Below the pieces are notes generated by a model that was not told where the DNA came from, did not search any database, and saw only the letters and a list, made by a program, of their open reading frames with translations. The position numbers were made by a program, and so were the translations under genes. Below, one piece after another: positions 8,145 to 12,393 of a stretch of 12,393 nt of DNA (position 1 is its first letter; every line of letters starts with the position of its first letter). The DNA comes from Acanthamoeba lenticulata (taxonomy: Eukaryota > Discosea > Longamoebia > Acanthamoebidae), in NCBI GenBank assembly GCA_002179805.1, contig NAVB01004219.1, positions 1-12,393 of the forward strand, read 5' to 3'.

Positions 8145-11100
8145 TCAGATATCGTCTTCTGAGTCCTCACTCAACGAGTCCTGCGGGAGAGGAGGCTTTG
8201 ACAGTAAAGGGAGGGCCTCGTTGCGGAGCGGCAAGCGAGCAAGCAACAGTCAAGGGAAGATGGAAAGAGAAGGGGGGGTAGAGACATACCCGCGAGCCAT
8301 CCGACAGATCGCTACCATCGTCCTCTCGCTGGAAGATGGCCCAGTACTTGGACGGCTGTTGTTGTTGGTGGAGATGTGGTCGTGAGTTGACTTTGCTCGA
8401 GCCAATGGTGGAATGAAGTGGCACAGGTCGTACCTTGATGCAGGGCTTTTCGAGGCGCAGCACTGGCCCGAGTTGCTCCACCAGCTGTGTCAGTGACTCA
8501 AAATCCCTGCGCGCATGCGGTGTGATCAGCTGAACCATCCTTGCAAGGGGCACGCAAGGCCGAGAAGAGCAGGCGGTGGGACGCACTTATCGTCAGCGAC
8601 CGAGAGGCGATTATCCTTCTTCATGATGCGAATATGCGAAGGCTGCCCCGAGGGCGAGATTCGCGAAATGGCGAAGCAGCCCGGAAATCGCGGGTTCGAC
8701 GTGAAGCGCACCAGGAAGCAGCCACGCTCTGCCATGCCATGAAGCAGCTCCGTTGGTTGGTGGATGCTGGACCAAAGCGAGCGGCGGAGGGCCAAGGGCC
8801 TGTACCTTTGCCGAGGAGGTTGAGGGCCTCCTGCGCGCTGATGTCACCAAAGAACCACTGCTTCTCCAACAGATTTTTCATCTGCCAGAAGCGAATAACG
8901 AATACGGTTTTCAGGCACTGTAGCCAGACTGGGGGAAGAGGGAGGGTTGTGATCGGGAACAGCTGGAAGCACCTCATCGAGGAGGAAGCAAGAGGGAGAG
9001 CCACGTCGTCGGTACACGATGGGTCCAAACCAGTCCAGGATTTCGCCAAATCGTTCGATGGTCACGATGTCCTGCGTGTAGGCCACCGAGCTGCGCAGTT
9101 TTGTGTGGCCTCGTTGGACTGTTGAAGGCCGACGACGACATGAGCGATGGAGCGCTTAAATTGTTGAAGGAAGTCAAGATGGGGGAGATTTCTCTTACCC
9201 AAGAGCATTCGCAGACAGCGCAGTTTGAGGACGTCGTCGTCAATGGGCGGTTTTTTGTTTCTCCTCTTTGCAGACCTCGTCTTCTCTCGAGGCTTGAGGT
9301 TGGCGCACTGCTTGGCCTCTTCCTCTTCCTCTTCCTCATCCAGATACTCGGTGTCCAAGTAGAGGTACTTCACCAATCCTGCTCGTCAAGTATCGAAAAA
9401 GGGAGACAGAGAGCGCTCGTGAGCGTCATCAAAGCATAAGTCTGCAGCCGAAGGCCACCGGCCAGGAAAGCAGCGCTACAACAAAAACGGAGAGAAGAAG
9501 CGCACCGTTCTCAAACTCAGGGTCAGGATCAGTGGGCACGGGCAGGCGCAAAAAGTCGTAGAACGCCGAGGCGAATTCCTTCCACGACACATGGTCCTGA
9601 TTCGCGACATCAAGACAAGAGAGGACGTGATCTCCACGATGAGCCTCCTCCCCGCACTGGCCGTGGTTAGGGCGGGACGTACATGTTTGAGAAAGTTTTT
9701 GATCCAGAAAGCCCGGCCGTGAGCGTCGCGGATGGCACTCTTCACAATGATGTGGTCCAGCTCCTCGTTGATCTTCTCAAAGTGAGGACGAACCTGGTGG
9801 GCGACCGCAAACATAATGCGCGATCAGATCACATCTACCCACTGGAGTGGATCATGGTCAGTGGTGCGAGTACAGCCGGATTGGAGTGCCAGCACTTCTC
9901 AATGAGCACACGCAGGTCCGGCAGAATATCTTCTGGAATACGTGGTCGCTTGTGCTCCTGCAAGAGGGACCAGCACCGCGGTCAGCGCGAGGTGTATGCG
10001 ACTCACCCAAAGGGGGGGGGGAGGGGTGACCAACCTTGCAAATGGCATGCACAAACTGGGAAATGGAGCCCTTCTCCAGGTAGGAGGTGAACAATCGCTG
10101 TCGTGTAGCCACCTCCCTGCGCAGCCAACCAAAGAGCTCGTTTAAGTTATACTGGCCAACACCAGCCCCGTTTGGGCAGTGGTGTGGAAGTATGGGCATC
10201 GCGGCGCGCTACTGGGTCGTACCACATGACCAAACCAAAGGAATAGACGTCGGTCTTTTCGTTGTAGGTGCCCGAGCCGTCCATGATCTACCGCGCGTGC
10301 ACGAGTTAGACGACGAGCTAGCACACAGGCATTTTGGATTTTGTGGGAAAGAAAAAGAGGTTGGGGGAGAGGTACCTCGGGGGCTGTGGTGAGGAGGGTG
10401 CCGAGGATCGGGTTCCCGCCCTCCGCGTCTGCGGCTGTCTTGACTCCCGTCTGCACCATCGAGATGCCGAAGTCTTCGAAGAGGAGGATGAGGAGGAGGG
10501 AGAAGGAAAGAAGTGTCAAACCACAACGCCAATATCTTCGGTTTGAATCTCGCGTTTGAGGAGAGAAGAAGTTCACCTGCAACTTTCACTCGATACTCGT
10601 TGCCAAGCTTTTCCACAAGCAGGTTGGGCGTCTTCAAGTCCCTGTGCACTACAGCGGGCTCGATCTTGTGCAACCAGTTCACTGCAAGGAAGAGAGAAAC
10701 GGAGTGATGGTGAGTTGGTCGACATGCCAAACGTGTGCCGAGGTAAACGGGAGGAGCGCACTGCCGAGGGCGATATCCTTGCACATCTTCATGCGCGTGT
10801 AAAAAGAGAGTTCCACAGATGAGTGGTGCAGAAGCTTGTGCAAGTCGCTGTGCAGCAGCTCCATCACTAATTAAGTGGTCACCACCATCCCAATTGTGCA
10901 ACTCGTGTCAGTAACAAGCAGCAACAAAGTTTGAGGTTGCCTGTACCGATCATGAACACTTGCTCCTTCACACAGGTGCCCATGTAAAGAGCAATGTTGG
11001 GGTGCCAGTTGCAGCTGCCCAAAGGGTGGAGTGAGTGTGTAACCCCCAGAAAGCATCCGCGCAATAGGCGAGGGGCTCATACCTCATGATTTCCATCTCT

Positions 11101-11491
11101 TGTCTCCAGGAATGCACGTCATACTTGGCCATATCTTTGGGGATCTTGACTGCAACAGGCTGCCAACCACAACAAATTTGAGTTGATTTCAGACAGGTCA
11201 TGAAAAAGTTGCAGTCAAGTAAGGCCACACCTTCATATGGCAGGAGGCTTCCCACACATCAGCGAAAGCGTTGCTCCCATCTGAGATAAGTCTAATCAAG
11301 TGCAAATCACTGGGGTCAATGTCGTGAAACTCGTGTGTTGCTGAGTTGCTGATCTTCGTCGTGCCGGCAGAATTTGGATTCTCTTCATCACTGCTGCTCT
11401 CGCTTTCCCCGCTTCTCTTTTCCTCCAACGTTGGACTTTCCCCTTCGTGTGCTGGTCGGGACAACCACCGCACGTGATGCGGGCTCTGCAT
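8145..11491 (-). CDS. SHK-type protein kinase with C-terminal SH2 domain (kinase B)
   Basis: Exons (minus): 11491-11231, 11159-11083, 11014-10947, 10866-10762, 10681-10577, 10473-10376, 10287-10223, 10116-10035, 9957-9874, 9793-9683, 9596-9506, 9378-9199, 9118-9018, 8917-8806, 8728-8587, 8506-8434, 8355-8290, 8180-8145; 618 aa. Kinase domain about 62-315: degenerate glycine loop ISDGSNAFADVW (69-80), VAVK (Lys92), HPNIALYMGTC, HRDLKTPN (183-190), DFG 206-208, APE 236-238, DVYSFGLVMWEVATRQ. The SHK linker follows (AFWIKNFL, VSWKEFASAFYDFL, FGEILDWFGPI) with an inserted Glu run and a Lys/Arg-rich segment. SH2 runs from Trp497 with FLVRF (Arg521), and the tail is acidic (SEDSEDDI). An in-frame TAA precedes the ATG. 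Likely a signalling kinase recruited through its SH2 to phosphotyrosine (family knowledge). Exons 13 and 14 have alternative acceptors (9109 for exon 13; 8869 for exon 14), so a few residues there are uncertain. Confidence 0.92.
10012..10021 (+). repeat. G homopolymer inside a kinase B intron
   Basis: Ten consecutive G residues (C on the transcribed strand) lie in the intron between exons 8 and 9 of kinase B, forming part of a pyrimidine-rich intron. It has no coding role. Confidence 0.7.
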
Positions 11492-11941
11492 GCAGCTGTT
11501 CCCCTCTCCGCTTTATTTTTTCTGTATATTTTTCTATCGTATTGCTTTTCTTTTCTTTTTTCGCATTCTTGCATCATGATACGAAATATTAAGTCAAGGA
11601 AAAGGGAGGAAACGCGCTGACCTGACGAGGCCAGATGGTTTTGCTTTGCAACACGGTCTAGTTTTGGTCCTGCGCAAGCTTTCCGCGACACCTGGCCGGA
11701 GCAGGATAGGCGGAACAAGCCGGAAAAACCGGAAGGCGGGAGAGCTTTGGCGAGCTAAACATGAGTCAGACGGGGTTTTTGTCCAGCTTTTCTGGCGGGA
11801 GCTTGGTTGGAGTTTTTGGTGCCGTTTTTGCCTCGGCTGACCTGTGCCGGCGTGCTGTTCTTCTCCCCTGCCCCTCGGGCGGCTACGCACCAGGTGGGTC
11901 CGCGCCGCACCCGCCGTGCCCGCGAGAGACTTCGCGTCACA
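11492..11941. promoter_or_regulatory. Divergent intergenic region between kinase B and the acidic-protein gene
   Basis: These 450 bp separate the kinase B ATG (minus) from the ATG at 11942 (plus). The left third is AT-rich with pyrimidine tracts (11510-11590) and contains a TATA-like element for kinase B. The middle (11696-11740) has clustered CGGAA motifs. The right part (11741-11941) is GC-rich and probably the 5' leader of the plus-strand gene. It includes an upstream ATG at 11761 whose frame runs to 11955 and overlaps the proposed start, so it may be a regulatory upstream ORF or may simply precede the transcription start. Confidence 0.5.
11523..11530 (-). promoter_or_regulatory. TATA-like element for kinase B
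   Basis: On the minus strand the sequence AATATACA lies about 32 nt upstream of the kinase B start codon, within an A-rich stretch. If it is a TATA box the 5' UTR would be very short, as is common in compact protist genomes. The call rests on position and composition only. Confidence 0.25.
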
Positions 11942-12123
11942 ATGGACATCAGTGACGAAGACGACATGGACAGCGAAGATGAGGCTCGAGGCAGCGACAT
12001 CAACTTTGCCGACCGCGAAGACACAGAGGAAGAAGCTCCTCCAGCTGCCATGGGTGCCTCGCCTACGGGGGCCGCCTCGGAAGAGCAGGCCCGCAAGAAG
12101 GAGCAGCAGCGCGTCATCGACTG
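11942..12123 (+). CDS. First exon of an unrecognised acidic protein (continues past the window)
   Basis: An ATG at 11942 opens 60 codons plus two bases: MDISDEDDMDSEDEARGSDI, then further Asp/Glu-rich sequence, an Ala/Pro stretch, and a charged segment ending ARKKEQQRVID before a good donor (G|GTACGTGG at 12124). The exon therefore ends in phase 2. Asp and Glu dominate the first 40 residues, and the last 15 look helical with Lys, Glu and Gln. Such N-termini are frequent in nuclear and chromatin proteins, but I do not recognise the family. In 12124-12393 the two nearest acceptor-like AGs (after 12142 and 12211) would create a stop in this phase; two others further on leave it open but show nothing recognisable. 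The rest of the window is best read as intron 1, with exon 2 beyond the edge. Confidence 0.55.
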
Positions 12124-12393
12124 GTACGTGGAAGGCCCCCCAGATCGAAGCACCTCACTTCGTTCCTTGTGTGCCCCTTTTCTTCTGCGGCACTCTTTAC
12201 GTGCACCCCGAGTCTAGATGACACAACACCCGAACTTGGCGTGCATCCACACATCCCTCGAGAAACCTCGTTGGGTTTCGGATGTCGAGTGGGCGGATGC
12301 ATCCTTTTTGGCGCGCCACCCCCACCTGGGCCCTTTTGCCCACTTCCTCCCTTCCCCTGTCGCCGGGAGCCGATCGGCTGCTGTTGGATGCGG
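12124..12393 (+). other. Probable first intron of the acidic-protein gene
   Basis: This 270-bp stretch follows a strong splice donor and contains no reading frame with recognisable protein features in the phase required by the upstream exon. Pyrimidine-rich runs near 12304-12360 could precede an acceptor outside the window. Confidence 0.35.

Noticed and set aside
7491..8162. Long plus-strand frame containing a Cys-Cys pair (8007-8012), considered as an alternative Rab C-terminus with a prenylation motif
   Set aside because: It reads Rab exons 7 and 8 out of frame, and the Cys pair is followed by about 50 more codons, so it is not C-terminal. The in-phase acceptors I tried after a hypothetical donor at 7876 also give no terminal Cys motif.
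8541..9125. Plus-strand 194-codon frame
   Set aside because: Antisense shadow across kinase B exons 13-15 and their introns; no recognisable domain, whereas the minus strand encodes the SH2 FLVRF motif in the same interval.
10142..10582. Minus-strand 146-codon frame as an independent gene
   Set aside because: It consists mostly of introns and an exon of kinase B read through; the DFG and APE segments lie here in a different, spliced frame.
1..12393. CRISPR arrays, insertion sequences, tRNA or rRNA genes, integrated viral genes
   Set aside because: No spaced direct repeats, terminal inverted repeats, transposase motifs, cloverleaf arms or viral hallmark proteins were seen on reading both strands; a covariance-model scan was not possible here.

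Overview
This window looks like nuclear DNA from a free-living amoebozoan, most plausibly Acanthamoeba or a close relative. That is an inference from three things: GC-rich coding sequence broken by many short GT-AG introns (roughly 50-150 nt), very small intergenic gaps, and two protein kinases carrying a C-terminal SH2 domain of the kind known from Dictyostelium (SHK) and other Amoebozoa. There are no bacterial operons, mobile elements, tRNA or rRNA genes or CRISPR arrays that I can see.

Layout. (1) Minus strand, from the left edge to 2938: the first 12 exons of a TMTC-like membrane O-mannosyltransferase with C-terminal TPRs; its 3' end is outside the window. (2) Minus strand, 3160-6319: a complete 15-exon SHK-type kinase (kinase A, 683 aa) made of an acidic N-terminus, kinase domain, linker domain and SH2. 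(3) 6320-6603: a short divergent promoter with a 14-bp bZIP-like palindrome. (4) Plus strand, 6604-7884: a complete nine-exon Rab GTPase (193 aa). (5) Minus strand, 8145-11491: a complete 18-exon SHK-type kinase (kinase B, 618 aa), paralogous to kinase A and sharing several intron positions. (6) 11492-11941: a divergent intergenic region. (7) Plus strand from 11942: first exon of an unrecognised acidic protein that runs off the right edge.

I built the gene models by hand from splice signals. In every model the intron phases agree at all junctions and the complete genes have lengths divisible by three, which is strong internal support, although there is no transcript evidence.

The most interesting item is the Rab. 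Its reading frame starts with Met-Gly-Asn-Cys, a likely N-myristoylation/palmitoylation signal followed by a Lys-rich patch, and it stops five residues after the last helix without any prenylatable cysteine. This is the layout of plant ARA6/RABF1 and Plasmodium Rab5b, but on a GTPase core that reads like the Rab1/Rab8 group. The kinases are also unusual: kinase A has His-Ser-Asp instead of His-Arg-Asp in its catalytic loop, and kinase B has a degenerate glycine-rich loop. Functionally the window mixes vesicle traffic, phosphotyrosine-type signalling and ER glycosylation; nothing in the sequence shows that these genes act in one pathway.
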